Origin: Rhodospirillales bacterium
GTDB taxonomy: Bacteria; Pseudomonadota; Alphaproteobacteria; Rhodospirillales; Defluviicoccaceae
DNA length: 64,000 nucleotides
Direction of reading: 5' to 3'
NCBI GenBank assembly: GCA_016712595.1
Contig: JADJQT010000001.1
Location: forward strand, 186,001-250,000
The first letter of the stretch is position 1. Every line of letters begins with the position of its first letter. Shown in pieces: positions 43,890 to 52,579 of the stretch. Made by a program: the position numbers and the translations under genes. The notes beneath the pieces were generated by a model. It was not told the DNA's origin. It was given only the letters and a program-made list of their open reading frames with translations, and did not search any database.

Positions 43890-43904
43890 TGGTATACTAT
43901 AACA
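43890..43904. promoter_or_regulatory. Zur box upstream of the zinc importer
   Basis: TGGTATACTATAACA is a 15-base palindrome with a single mismatched pair around a central base, very close to the TGTTATAnTATAACA core of Zur-binding sites. It precedes the small frame and ABC genes on the minus strand. Zur bound to zinc would shut the importer off, which in turn supports zinc as the substrate. Confidence 0.75.
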
Positions 43905-43979
43905 TTCATAGCGAAAGGGGCGGCCCAACGCGAGATGATTTCGTCCGCGCCCAGCAATTTCGGCGGCTGGGTAGACGGC

Positions 43980-46826
43980 TTATCGCTGGCCGTCAGAAAC
44001 CTGTTTCAGCAATTTGCGCATCGTCTCTGCGGACGACATCGGTTGGCCGAATAAATACCCCTGAGCATCTTCGCATCCGAAACTGCCAAGGACGTCAAGT
44101 TGCCGCGCCGTCTCCACCCCAACCGCCGCCGTATGGAGGTTCATGCTTTTGGCGAGGGCAAGAACGGCGGCGAGCATCGCGGCGTCGCCTGTGTCCGTGA
44201 AGGCATCGGCGACATTAGTCCGGTCGAGTTTCAGGCCATAAATGGGCAGCGCCCCAAGATGGAGCAGCGAGGACATGCCGACGCCGACGTTGTCGACGAC
44301 GACGACGATTCCCATCGCCGCGAGCGCACGGATCGGCTCGGAGAATTGGTCGATGTCGCGGATGAGCGGCGCCTCTGAGACCTCGATCACGAGATCGCGC
44401 GGATGCAGTCCGGCATTTCGGACGCTGCCGGCAAGGGTCTCGCGAAATGCGGGACAGGCGATTACTCCTGCCGGAATATTGACCGAAAGACGGCAGCGTT
44501 CAGCGGCGCTGCGGCGCCACTCCGCCAACTGCGCCAGCCCGCGTCTGACAACCCAGTCGCTGATCTGCGGCCATAGGCCGCCGTCTTCTGCTACGCCGAG
44601 GAAATCCGCAGGGGTCAGCGTGCGGCCGTCGTCCATCGGCCAGCGCAATAGCGCCTCCATGGCGACGGTTCGGCCGGTCGAGATGCGCACCTGCGGCTGG
44701 TAATGCAGGGTCAAACGATCGTCCTGAAGCGCCTTGGCGAGGGCGATATACTGTTTTGACCGGCTCAATACCTCGACATTGCCGGCTTCGGTAGCGAAGC
44801 AGACGGCGTTTCCGCCCCGGTCCTTGGCGCGACGCGCCGCCAGTCCCGCTTGGTTAAGCAGCGCGTCGACGGTTCCGCCGTCCCTTGGAAACACGCTGAC
44901 GCCGATGCTGGCGGTCAGTTGCAGACTAAACCCGGCGACTGTCACCGATGCTTCGATGCTTTTGCGCATGCGGTGGGCGAGGAACCCGAGCCAGTCCTCG
45001 CGTGCGACATCCGCAACGACAAGCACGAACTCGTCGGCGGCGAGTCTTCCCAGCGTTGCGCCGTCGTTGGCGAGCCGGCGCAGCCGCTCGCCCAGCGACT
45101 GCAGGACCGCATCACCGCCGGTGTATCCGAGGCGCTGGTTGACGATGTCGAAGTCGTCGACATCGACGATCAAAACCCCGACCGAGGTTGTCCCATCCCC
45201 CGACGCGCCCAACAATCCCGCAAGAATGCTCTCCATTTGCCGGCGATTGGGAAGACCCGTGACACTGTCGTGGGTCGTCTTGTACTCGATGGCCCGTCCC
45301 AGCCGTCGCACCAGGGTCACATCACTCAGCGCCAGCACCGTTCCCTTCTGCGCGCCATTCGGATTGCGAAGGCGTGCGATCGATACGCGAACCAGCCTTG
45401 TCTGACCGTCGGGGCGATGGAGAACAAAATCCCGCGCGCTCCGCCGATTCTCCTCCTCGCTGCAGGTGTCGAACAGGTCACGTCGTTCAATGGACCCATC
45501 GGAGACCTCATCGCGAAGATCGACCATATCGAACATCGGCCGTCCGCGCGCGTGTTCGAACGTCCGGCCGATCAGCCGCGCCGCGGCTGCGTTCATGAAG
45601 TCGATCGTCCCCGACGGCGACGCGACGATGATGCCCTCCCCCAGGGAATCCCAGGTCGCGCGCGTCCGTTCACGCTCAGCCGCGAGCGTTGCCGACTGGG
45701 CGCGGACGTGGAGCGTGAGCCGCAAGAGGAAGGCGAGCACAAGACCCGACAGGGCCGCTGTCGGTCCGAACCATGCGCCGATCAGAACCACCAGGAGCAG
45801 CGCAAAGCCGAGGATAGAGACGGCGAACAGCAAGAAGACGCTCAGCGCCGCCTTACGAAAAAGGAAGAACGCCGCCGCGGACAGGACGGCAACGGCGGTG
45901 ATCGCCGCTCCCAAGTCCGGTTCGAGCCGGCGGTGGATGATGCCCGCACGCAACGCATCGAGGACCATCGCATTGAACTCGACGCCCGAGATCGGCTCTT
46001 CGCCGACCGAAGGTGGAACCGAAAAGGTGTTCGAAAGTGTCGCCGCGGTAACGCCGATCAAAACGAGGCTATTCTGGAACATCGCGGGATTGACACGCCC
46101 TTCGAGAACGTCAACGTAGGAGACTTGGCGAAAATGACCAGGCGGCCCGGCAAATGGCACGAGGATCTCGCGATCTCGCGTCCACAGTAGTCGGAACGCG
46201 CCCTCGCCGTTCGCGTTCCGCTGCGCCTGAGGGGACGGGTAATCTTGAGGCTGTGCGACGCGCAGCATGGCGAGCGGAAACGCCGGCCAGACCGGAACGC
46301 TGACACCCGCCTTCAAGAACACCGAACGGGTGATCCCATCGGCATCGGTCACCACATCGACGTGCCCCAGCATCGCCGCGGCATCGACGAACGCCGCATC
46401 GGGAAGCACCTCCGTCGGAAAGCCATCGGCGCGGATTTGGTCGAACGCTACCGGCAGAACGACGCGGCCGCTTCTGCGCATTGCCTCGATCAGCGAAAGA
46501 TCACCTTGCGGATCTGCGTTGTCGGCCCCGATGAGCAGCAGATCCAGACCGATGACCCGGGCGTGCGCCCGGGTAAGGATGTCGATGAGCTCGGCATGAC
46601 GCCGCCGCGACCATGGCCACCGGCCGAGCGCATCAAGGCTGAACGCGTCGATGGCGATGATGATGATATCCGGCGGCGCCGGCCGGAAGGACAGCGGAAC
46701 CAGCCAATCATGCAAACCAGCGTCGATGCGCTCGAAGATCGCGAAGCGCGCGCTCGTGGCGCTCAACACCGCAAGAACGAGCGCCACCGCGATTGATACG
46801 AGCCGGTGCCGGCGGCGTGAACTCAT
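43980..46826 (-). CDS. CHASE2 - GGDEF - EAL membrane signalling protein with altered catalytic motifs
   Basis: Protein of 948 residues. Order: TM1 (RLVSIAVALVLAVLSAT), a periplasmic CHASE2 sensor (to about residue 310), three membrane helices, a PAS-like region near 400-480, GGDEF near 530-680, EAL from about 700. The GGDEF signature reads LAADEF, so cyclase activity is doubtful. The EAL part keeps MEALLRW, LSVNIPAG, VIEVSEAPL and LKLDRTNV, but DDFGTG is DNVGVG, replacing one metal-binding Asp. It may bind c-di-GMP without turning it over. Its ATG at 46826 overlaps the FecR gene's stop (ATGA), so the two are coupled. Confidence 0.9.
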   Translation of the reverse strand: MSSRRRHRLVSIAVALVLAVLSATSARFAIFERIDAGLHDWLVPLSFRPAPPDIIIIAIDAFSLDALGRWPWSRRRHAELIDILTRAHARVIGLDLLLIGADNADPQGDLSLIEAMRRSGRVVLPVAFDQIRADGFPTEVLPDAAFVDAAAMLGHVDVVTDADGITRSVFLKAGVSVPVWPAFPLAMLRVAQPQDYPSPQAQRNANGEGAFRLLWTRDREILVPFAGPPGHFRQVSYVDVLEGRVNPAMFQNSLVLIGVTAATLSNTFSVPPSVGEEPISGVEFNAMVLDALRAGIIHRRLEPDLGAAITAVAVLSAAAFFLFRKAALSVFLLFAVSILGFALLLVVLIGAWFGPTAALSGLVLAFLLRLTLHVRAQSATLAAERERTRATWDSLGEGIIVASPSGTIDFMNAAAARLIGRTFEHARGRPMFDMVDLRDEVSDGSIERRDLFDTCSEEENRRSARDFVLHRPDGQTRLVRVSIARLRNPNGAQKGTVLALSDVTLVRRLGRAIEYKTTHDSVTGLPNRRQMESILAGLLGASGDGTTSVGVLIVDVDDFDIVNQRLGYTGGDAVLQSLGERLRRLANDGATLGRLAADEFVLVVADVAREDWLGFLAHRMRKSIEASVTVAGFSLQLTASIGVSVFPRDGGTVDALLNQAGLAARRAKDRGGNAVCFATEAGNVEVLSRSKQYIALAKALQDDRLTLHYQPQVRISTGRTVAMEALLRWPMDDGRTLTPADFLGVAEDGGLWPQISDWVVRRGLAQLAEWRRSAAERCRLSVNIPAGVIACPAFRETLAGSVRNAGLHPRDLVIEVSEAPLIRDIDQFSEPIRALAAMGIVVVVDNVGVGMSSLLHLGALPIYGLKLDRTNVADAFTDTGDAAMLAAVLALAKSMNLHTAAVGVETARQLDVLGSFGCEDAQGYLFGQPMSSAETMRKLLKQVSDGQR

Positions 46827-48517
46827 AATAGGAGGGCGAACATGACGGCGCCCGCCGGAATGAAGAGCAGCCAATACCATGGCGGACTCAGGTTGATTTC
46901 CTGAACGGCCCCCTGACGCAGGACGCCGCCTTGATCGTCGAGCGTGAGCACCCGCAAATAGTACGTCCCGTAATCGGGAAGCGGCATTTCTGCCCGGGGC
47001 TCGTCGACGACGACGTCGACGATCGGCGCGTCGAACGCGCGATTGGTCGCAACCTGGAATCGATATCGCTCCCCCGGCGCGCCTTCGGGCCAGCGGAACA
47101 GGAGCTTATCACCGTCACTCTCCGGCGGTTCCGCGACCGGGCCGGGCGGCGGGACACGAAAGCGCTGAACGTCGCTGAACGGCCCCTTCTCTGTCGAGCG
47201 GTCGGTTACGGCGACGCGCCAGAAATACGTCCCTGGCGCCAGCGTCTGCGGCGGCACGTAGCCCGCCGTGGTCAGCGCGGCATTGTCGAGAAGCGGCTCG
47301 GCAAAATCGTCGCTGGCGGCGAGTTGGAAATGATACGAGACGGCGCCATCCGGCTCCGTCCACTGGAAGACCGGTTTGCCGTCGAAGATCATGCCTTCTT
47401 GTTGCGGCAGCATCAGCAGCGGTGGCTCTGGACGGGCGTCGACCACCAGATCATGCGTGGATGTATACCCCTCCAACCCCAAGGCATCGATCGCACGAAC
47501 ACGAAGGACGGCGGCGCCGTCGTCGAGATCGATCCCGCCGAACACGGCCGTCGGGTAGACACGATCGAACAGCAGCGAAGTGAACGCCGCGGTTGGCGCG
47601 ATCTCCAGGCGATAGGCCGCCGCGCCGTCCACCGGCTCGACCTGCAAGCGGATCGGCACTCGCTCTTCAACCGCGGGGATGTCCACGAGCTTCGGCGGCG
47701 GTAGCAATCGAACCGCCCGGCCCGGTTGCTGGCCTTGCTCGGTGCGCGCGCCGAAGCCGGTGGCAAGTTTGACGGTCGAACCGTGAGCCGAGAGTTCGAC
47801 GGTGCCGCGCAGCACCTCCGTGTTCATCCGCCGACCGCCCTCGGCGACGCTGGTGCGGAACTCGGTGCCGCGAACGGCCGAAATGCCGGCCGGAGTCCAG
47901 GTCTCGTAACGCGAGCCGGCGTCCAAAACCGGGCGCACGGTTGACTGATTTCGCCCGTACTCGAGCCGCATCCGGGAGTCAACCATGCCTGATTGGCCGA
48001 ACGCGCTGAGTAAATCGAAGACCAGGCGGCTGTTGGAGGCCAGGAAGAGTCGCGAGCCATCGGCGAACTCGACTGTGATGCTTCCGTCCGCGCCGGTCCT
48101 GATTTCGTCTCCGGCGTAGAGGAGGTCGTCGGTGGAGACCGGACGCGGATCGTTTTGCGGGGCGCGTAAGGCAGAGACGTCGCCGGCAGTGGCGATGATG
48201 CGTACGGGCACCGGCTGAATCTTCAGCCAAGCGACCGGGATACGCAGCTTTTCGCCTGGCAGGAGGTGCAGCGGGTCGGCGATCGCGTTGAGCTTCTGCA
48301 ATGCCCGCCAAAAACTGGTGTCCCGCAGATAGAACTCACTGATCAACCAGATATTGTCACCAGGTCGCACCGTATAGAGCCACTCCTGGGCGAGCGCCGG
48401 GGACATGGCAGCGAGTTCGACGATAGCAAACAAGAGAATCGACGCGAGCTGAATCTGTGCTCCGCGCGGGCGCCTCCCCGGCGCTGGCCGTCCCGCCGTG
48501 AGCTTTTTTCCCCCCAT
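46823..48517 (-). CDS. LysM-FecR domain envelope protein
   Basis: Protein of 564 residues from the ATG at 48517. A signal/anchor (LASILLFAIVELAAMSPALA) leads to a LysM domain (YTVRPGDNIWLISEFYLRD) expected to bind peptidoglycan, then a FecR domain (ITVEFADGSRLFLASNSRLV and AGISAVRGTEFRTSVAEGG), then fibronectin-like segments with repeated FQ/YxFQLAASDDF phrases, and a C-terminal membrane helix (WYWLLFIPAGAVMFALLL). FecR proteins of this type often sit beside CHASE2 proteins. It is translationally coupled to the CHASE2 gene and probably feeds it an envelope signal. Confidence 0.88.
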   Translation of the reverse strand: MGGKKLTAGRPAPGRRPRGAQIQLASILLFAIVELAAMSPALAQEWLYTVRPGDNIWLISEFYLRDTSFWRALQKLNAIADPLHLLPGEKLRIPVAWLKIQPVPVRIIATAGDVSALRAPQNDPRPVSTDDLLYAGDEIRTGADGSITVEFADGSRLFLASNSRLVFDLLSAFGQSGMVDSRMRLEYGRNQSTVRPVLDAGSRYETWTPAGISAVRGTEFRTSVAEGGRRMNTEVLRGTVELSAHGSTVKLATGFGARTEQGQQPGRAVRLLPPPKLVDIPAVEERVPIRLQVEPVDGAAAYRLEIAPTAAFTSLLFDRVYPTAVFGGIDLDDGAAVLRVRAIDALGLEGYTSTHDLVVDARPEPPLLMLPQQEGMIFDGKPVFQWTEPDGAVSYHFQLAASDDFAEPLLDNAALTTAGYVPPQTLAPGTYFWRVAVTDRSTEKGPFSDVQRFRVPPPGPVAEPPESDGDKLLFRWPEGAPGERYRFQVATNRAFDAPIVDVVVDEPRAEMPLPDYGTYYLRVLTLDDQGGVLRQGAVQEINLSPPWYWLLFIPAGAVMFALLL

Positions 48518-48983
48518 GATTCTTACAAGATTCCGCGCTGCCATGACGGCCCCCTGCCGGACGTGTCCGGTTGACGATACTGTTTTGGGGTATTTTCGCC
48601 GCTATTCGAGACAACCGCAATCCGATCCGCCCGTACGTCCGCCTCGCGGCCCACATTCGCTCGACCCCTGCGGGCGCCAGGCCACCGAAGAGAGATCGCT
48701 CGCCGATCATCGTCCTCGCCGGGAATTTTCTCGTCGTCGTCCTCCGCGCCTCTTTTCAAGACCCGGCAAATACCCACGGCTCAACCCGCCGGGCCGATGT
48801 TCGTATTCACGCTTGAAAAGCTATTCGCGCGACATCATGCTCGTAAACAGTAACCGCCGCCGTCTCATTCGTCGAATGAGTATAGGACTTCGTAAATCAT
48901 GCTTGACGCTTAATCGAATGTAACAAGTACACAAACCGTCAGGCGTCTATTTTATTTCACGAATGTAGGGGAATATTTGTTCC
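48518..48983. promoter_or_regulatory. Divergent promoter region between the FecR gene and glpK
   Basis: About 466 bases, increasingly AT-rich towards glpK (48,890-48,980). AGGGGA at 48,967-48,972 is the likely glpK ribosome-binding site. I see no gene; short frames here do not resemble proteins. Confidence 0.4.
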
Positions 48984-50573
48984 ATGGATACACAATTCGT
49001 CTTATCCATTGACCAGGGGACAACGGGATCGACGGTCATCATCTTTGATCGCAACGCCAACATCAAGGGCCGCGCATACTCGGAGTTCACCCAACATTTT
49101 CCCCAACCGGGCTGGGTCGAGCACGACGCCGAGGAAATCTGGATGGTTACCCTCGGCGTGATCGAAGCGGCGCTGGAGGACGCCGACATCGGCGCGAGCG
49201 CACTCAATGCCATCGGCATCACCAACCAGCGCGAGACCGTGGTGTTATGGGAACGCGACTCCGGACGCCCCGTTGCGCGGGCCATTGTCTGGCAGGACCG
49301 GCGCACCACCGCCTTTTGTGAGGAACTCAAGAACAAAGGCCTCGAAGACCTCGTCCGACGCAAGACCGGTCTGGTTATCGACCCCTACTTCTCGGGAACC
49401 AAGATCAAGTGGCTGCTCGATCACACCCCGGGACTGCGCGACCGCGCCGAACGCGGTGAAATCGCTTTTGGCACCATTGATTCCTGGCTGGTCTGGCGCC
49501 TGACCGGTGGCGCCGCCCACATCACCGACTATTCCAACGCCTCGCGCACCTTGCTGTTCAACATCAACGAGTTGACTTGGGACGACGAGCTTTTACGTCT
49601 CCTCGATGTGCCGCGGGCAATCCTTCCCGAGGTTATGCCGTCGTCGCACGTCTACGGTCACACCGATCCCGAGATATTTTTCGGAACCCGGAAAATTCCG
49701 ATCGCCGGGATCGCCGGCGACCAGCAGGCGGCACTGTTTGGCCAAGCTTGTTACGATCGGGGGCTTGCCAAGAACACCTATGGCACCGGCTCGTTCGTGC
49801 TGATGAATACTGGCAACGACGTGGTGCGCAGCCAGCATCACCTGCTGACGACGATCGCCTGGCGCATCGGCGACGAGCCGGTCGAGTACGCGCTCGAAGG
49901 GGCGGTGTTCATCACCGGCGCGGGGGTGCAATGGCTGCGTGATGGCCTGCAGATCATTGAGAACGCCGTTGAGACAGAAGAGCTGGCAAAGTCGCTGCGG
50001 TCGAATGACGACGTCTACTTCGTCCCGGCGCTCGTCGGCTTGGGCGCGCCGCATTGGGACCCTTATGCGCGCGGCGCGTTGATCGGCTTGACCCGCGGAA
50101 CCTCGCGGGCTCATGTGGTGCGCGCGGTGCTGGAGGCGATCTGCTATCAGACCCGCGACGTCGTCGAGGCGATGGAGCTGGACTCCGGCATCGCGCTCAA
50201 GGAGCTGCGCTGCGACGGCGGAGCGTCCGGGAACGGCTTTTTGATGCAGTTCCAATCGGATATTCTCGGCGTACCGGTGGAGGTGCCGGAGGTCTACGAG
50301 ACCACCGCGCTCGGCGCCGCTTTTCTCGCCGGTCTTGCCACCGGATTCTGGTCGGAGCGGTCCGAGATCAACGCCAAGTGGCGCCTCGGCCGCCGTTACA
50401 CCCCGGGCATGGACGAGACTGAACGCACGCGACTCTACCAGCGGTGGAGCAGAGCGGTCGAGCGCGCCAAGAACTGGGCACGCGAGGATGCCGTTTTGGA
50501 AACGTCGGCTGATCAAGTCCCCGGCGCTGTAAAGACATCCAACCCCCACCTCCGTTTAGACCCACAGGCGTAA
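48984..50573 (+). CDS. glpK: Glycerol kinase
   Basis: FGGY-family kinase of 529 residues that phosphorylates glycerol to glycerol 3-phosphate. Key segments are FVLSIDQGTTGSTVIIFDR, GITNQRETVVLWERDSGRP, the ATP-site loop AGDQQAALFGQACY and LRCDGGASGNGFLMQFQSD. It is slightly longer than E. coli GlpK because of its C-terminal tail. No glpF, glpD or glpR is nearby. The next gene has been destroyed by insertion sequences 140 bases downstream. Confidence 0.97.
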   Translation: MDTQFVLSIDQGTTGSTVIIFDRNANIKGRAYSEFTQHFPQPGWVEHDAEEIWMVTLGVIEAALEDADIGASALNAIGITNQRETVVLWERDSGRPVARAIVWQDRRTTAFCEELKNKGLEDLVRRKTGLVIDPYFSGTKIKWLLDHTPGLRDRAERGEIAFGTIDSWLVWRLTGGAAHITDYSNASRTLLFNINELTWDDELLRLLDVPRAILPEVMPSSHVYGHTDPEIFFGTRKIPIAGIAGDQQAALFGQACYDRGLAKNTYGTGSFVLMNTGNDVVRSQHHLLTTIAWRIGDEPVEYALEGAVFITGAGVQWLRDGLQIIENAVETEELAKSLRSNDDVYFVPALVGLGAPHWDPYARGALIGLTRGTSRAHVVRAVLEAICYQTRDVVEAMELDSGIALKELRCDGGASGNGFLMQFQSDILGVPVEVPEVYETTALGAAFLAGLATGFWSERSEINAKWRLGRRYTPGMDETERTRLYQRWSRAVERAKNWAREDAVLETSADQVPGAVKTSNPHLRLDPQA

Positions 50574-50586
50574 GGAGTAACGATTC

Positions 50587-50727
50587 GTGGCCACGCGCCT
50601 GCTGCTTGTCCGTCACGGCGCGACGATACTGTCTGCGGAGGACCGCTTTGCCGGCTCGATCGACGTCGAGCTTTCGGAGCAGGGTCGCGGCCAAGCCCTG
50701 CATCTCGCCCAGCGGCTGGCGAGCGAG
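50587..50727 (+). pseudogene. 5' remnant of a histidine phosphatase (phosphoglycerate mutase-like) gene
   Basis: A GTG start at 50587 with AAGGAG 9 bases upstream opens a frame reading VATRLLLVRHGATILSAEDR, containing the RHG catalytic motif of the histidine phosphatase superfamily, and continues LSEQGRGQALHLAQRLAS. At about 50,715-50,727 it runs into an insertion-sequence remnant on the other strand, and the frame then reads through foreign sequence. About 45-48 residues of an expected ~200 remain, so it must be inactive. Only 13 bases separate it from glpK, so it was probably the second gene of that operon. Confidence 0.8.
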
Positions 50728-51008
50728 ATGTCCACCGCCGCCGCCAAGCACTCGCGGGTGAAGTTGTCGACGATGTTCAACACCCGGAAGCGCCGGTCGT
50801 CGTTCAGGGCATCGGACACGAAGTCGAGGCTCCAGCGCTGGTTCGCTCCTGCGGGACGGCCGCCGGTGCCCTGGCGCCGAGCGCCCGCTTGCGCCCCCCG
50901 CGCCGACGCACCACGAGCCGTTCCTGCCGATAGGGGCGGTAGACCTTCTTCAGGTTCATCCTCACGCCTTCCCGCTTCAGCAGGATCGCCAGCCGCCGGT
51001 AGCCGACC
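50715..51008 (-). mobile_element. Internal fragment of an IS3-family transposase (OrfB), frameshifted
   Basis: On the minus strand two frames together give a typical IS3/IS407-type OrfB segment. From about 51,005 it reads GYRRLAILLKREGVRMNLKK then VYRPYRQERLVVRRRGGRKR; near 50,845 it shifts frame to NQRWSLDFVSDALNDDRRF and VLNIVDNFTRECLAAAVDIS, which includes the first catalytic Asp (LDFV). Both ends of the gene and the terminal repeats are missing. Its left edge cuts the histidine phosphatase gene. Confidence 0.85.
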
Positions 51009-51017
51009 GACGGCGCT

Positions 51018-51198
51018 CATTGGCAAGCTCCCGCAGGCGCGCGCGGACGGCCGCATCACCCGCCTCGTCGGCGCCATCCTCATGGAGCAAAACGACGAGT
51101 GGCAATTGTAGCACCGCTACCTGGCCCTGGAGACAATCACCGGCCTCGCCGACGACGCGGGCGTCGCCATGCCCAACGCTCTCACAAAAGCTGCCTGA
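51018..51198 (+). mobile_element. C-terminal fragment of an IS256-family (mutator) transposase with an internal stop
   Basis: The plus-strand frame reads ITRLVGAILMEQNDEWQL, a TAG at 51,109, then HRYLALETITGLADDAG to a TGA at 51,196. This matches the end of IS256-family transposases (RLVGALLxEQNDEW). It begins right beside the IS3 fragment, so one element was probably inserted into or recombined with another. Confidence 0.8.
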
Positions 51199-51250
51199 CC
51201 AGGAGGCCTGAAGACCGCCGCCAAATTCACACCACCTTGACGGACGTGAT

Positions 51251-51513
51251 CTAACTTGGCCCGGCCGGATGCAACGTGACTGAGAAACCGGAGTGCAGGG
51301 CGACCACAACGGATCGACGCTTTCCTAAGCGCTTGAGGTATGGGTTCGAACGGTCGTCTCCCACTTGAAAGGAATATTCGTAACGATGCTCGAACCCCAT
51401 CCGAACCGCGCGCTCGCGCATCTCAGACGAAAATTTCGCAGGATTCCCGGGCTTGTCCACTGCTCGATCCTCTCAAAGGGAAGAGCCTCCGGCAAACCCG
51501 GGGCGGTTTAATG
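51251..51513 (-). mobile_element. Left-end fragment of an IS3-family element with truncated OrfA
   Basis: The minus strand has a start (MDKPGNPAKFSSEMRERAVR, then MGFEHRYEYS) matching OrfA of the IS3 group, which soon runs into unrelated residues. Just outside it, minus-strand TTAAACCGCCCCGGG followed by TTTGCCGGAGG resembles the left terminal repeat of such elements (TGAACCGCCCCGGG). The rest of the element is not contiguous. Confidence 0.7.
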
Positions 51514-51767
51514 GTGTATCGCGCCGAGCGTGCGATCGCCGGGTGCATCGGCGCTCGATGATAACATGAACATTTCACTCGGTACGTGGCCGGCAGTCTG
51601 CCACGATGGTCATTGCGTGAGACGGGGGCTGGCCAGCAGGGGGCGTACGGGCAGCACGCGAACACCTTTTCGGTATCTGTCACCCGCTCTCGACGTATGC
51701 GATCTCGACCGCGAGGCCGACTTGGTTCGGCGCCGGCACCTGAATCTTGGGGAGAGGAGCACGGACG

Positions 51768-52178
51768 ATGGGCAGCAGACTGCGCACGATACTCGCCGCA
51801 ACCCTGCTGGTGACGGCCACCACGGCCGCGGCGGCCGACCCAGAGTGGATCAAGCAGTTCGGGACGTACGAAGTAGATGGGGCTACCGGGATCGCGACCG
51901 GGCCGGACGGCCGGGTGCACGTCGTCGGCGACACCTACGGGCATTTCGGCGCATACAAGGGCGGACACGACGCCTTCGTCATCACCTTCGATCGCGACGG
52001 CCGCGAGCTGTGGCGCCACCAGCTGGGCACAGCCGAGGATGATGGTGTCACGGGCGTCGCCACCGACGCGGACGGTAACGTCTATGTGGTGGGCTGGACC
52101 AGCGAGCCGCGGCCGGGCAACAGTGTCGGCGCAGGGGACGTCTTTTTGATCAAGTACGGGCCGAACGGGCCGCAGTAG
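51768..52178 (+). CDS. Short secreted SBBP-type beta-propeller repeat protein
   Basis: Protein of 136 residues with a signal peptide (RTILAATLLVTATTAAAAD). The rest consists of two and a part of beta-propeller repeats: GIATGPDGRVHVVGDTYGHF, AFVITFDRDGRELWRHQLGT, GVATDADGNVYVVGWT and DVFLIKYGPNGPQ at the end. Members of this family usually have many more repeats, and the stop falls in mid-blade, so it is probably the truncated 5' end of a longer gene stranded among transposon remnants. Confidence 0.65.
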   Translation: MGSRLRTILAATLLVTATTAAAADPEWIKQFGTYEVDGATGIATGPDGRVHVVGDTYGHFGAYKGGHDAFVITFDRDGRELWRHQLGTAEDDGVTGVATDADGNVYVVGWTSEPRPGNSVGAGDVFLIKYGPNGPQ

Positions 52179-52219
52179 CGGCGCGCCTTAGCCGTCCGTT
52201 GACGATGTGTCTGTTGTGA

Positions 52220-52530
52220 TCATGTCGGGTTGACGGTGGCGGCGACGACGAGGAGGCCGAAGTCGCCACCGCCGTCCGAGTCGGGGACAGCGACGAGGAG
52301 CGTCGTCAGGATTTCCTCGCGGCAAACGACGAACGGCCGCACCCGGCCGTGGGCTGCGGCCTCCTTCGGAGTTCCGGCGCCGATCGGCAAGCGCATCAGG
52401 ATGCCGAGGCTGAGGCCGGCGACGTGGATCAGGTGGCGCTTGTGGACAGTTTCCCGGCGGCGCCGCCAGGTCCGGTGCATACCGCCGCGTTCGAGAGTGT
52501 GAGCGAACGTGAAGTGGACCCCTTTGGTGG
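52220..52530 (-). mobile_element. C-terminal remnant of a DDE transposase
   Basis: Minus-strand residues FAHTLERGGMHRTWRRRRET and VHKRHLIHVAGLSLGILMRL then PIGAGTPKEAA resemble the end of a DDE transposase (the glutamate region and the (K)R-x-LIH-x-x-x-x-L motif of IS1182/IS5-like elements). The upstream part is absent and the boundaries are uncertain. I cannot assign a family securely. Confidence 0.55.
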
Positions 52531-52579
52531 GACCACTGGAGCATCGTTCCTGATCGGGAGGCTGGCCGGCTCTGTCCTT

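Noticed and set aside
44850..46190. A 446-codon plus-strand frame opposite the CHASE2 gene
   Set aside because: The minus-strand gene has clear CHASE2/GGDEF/EAL motifs; the antisense product is charged low-complexity sequence.
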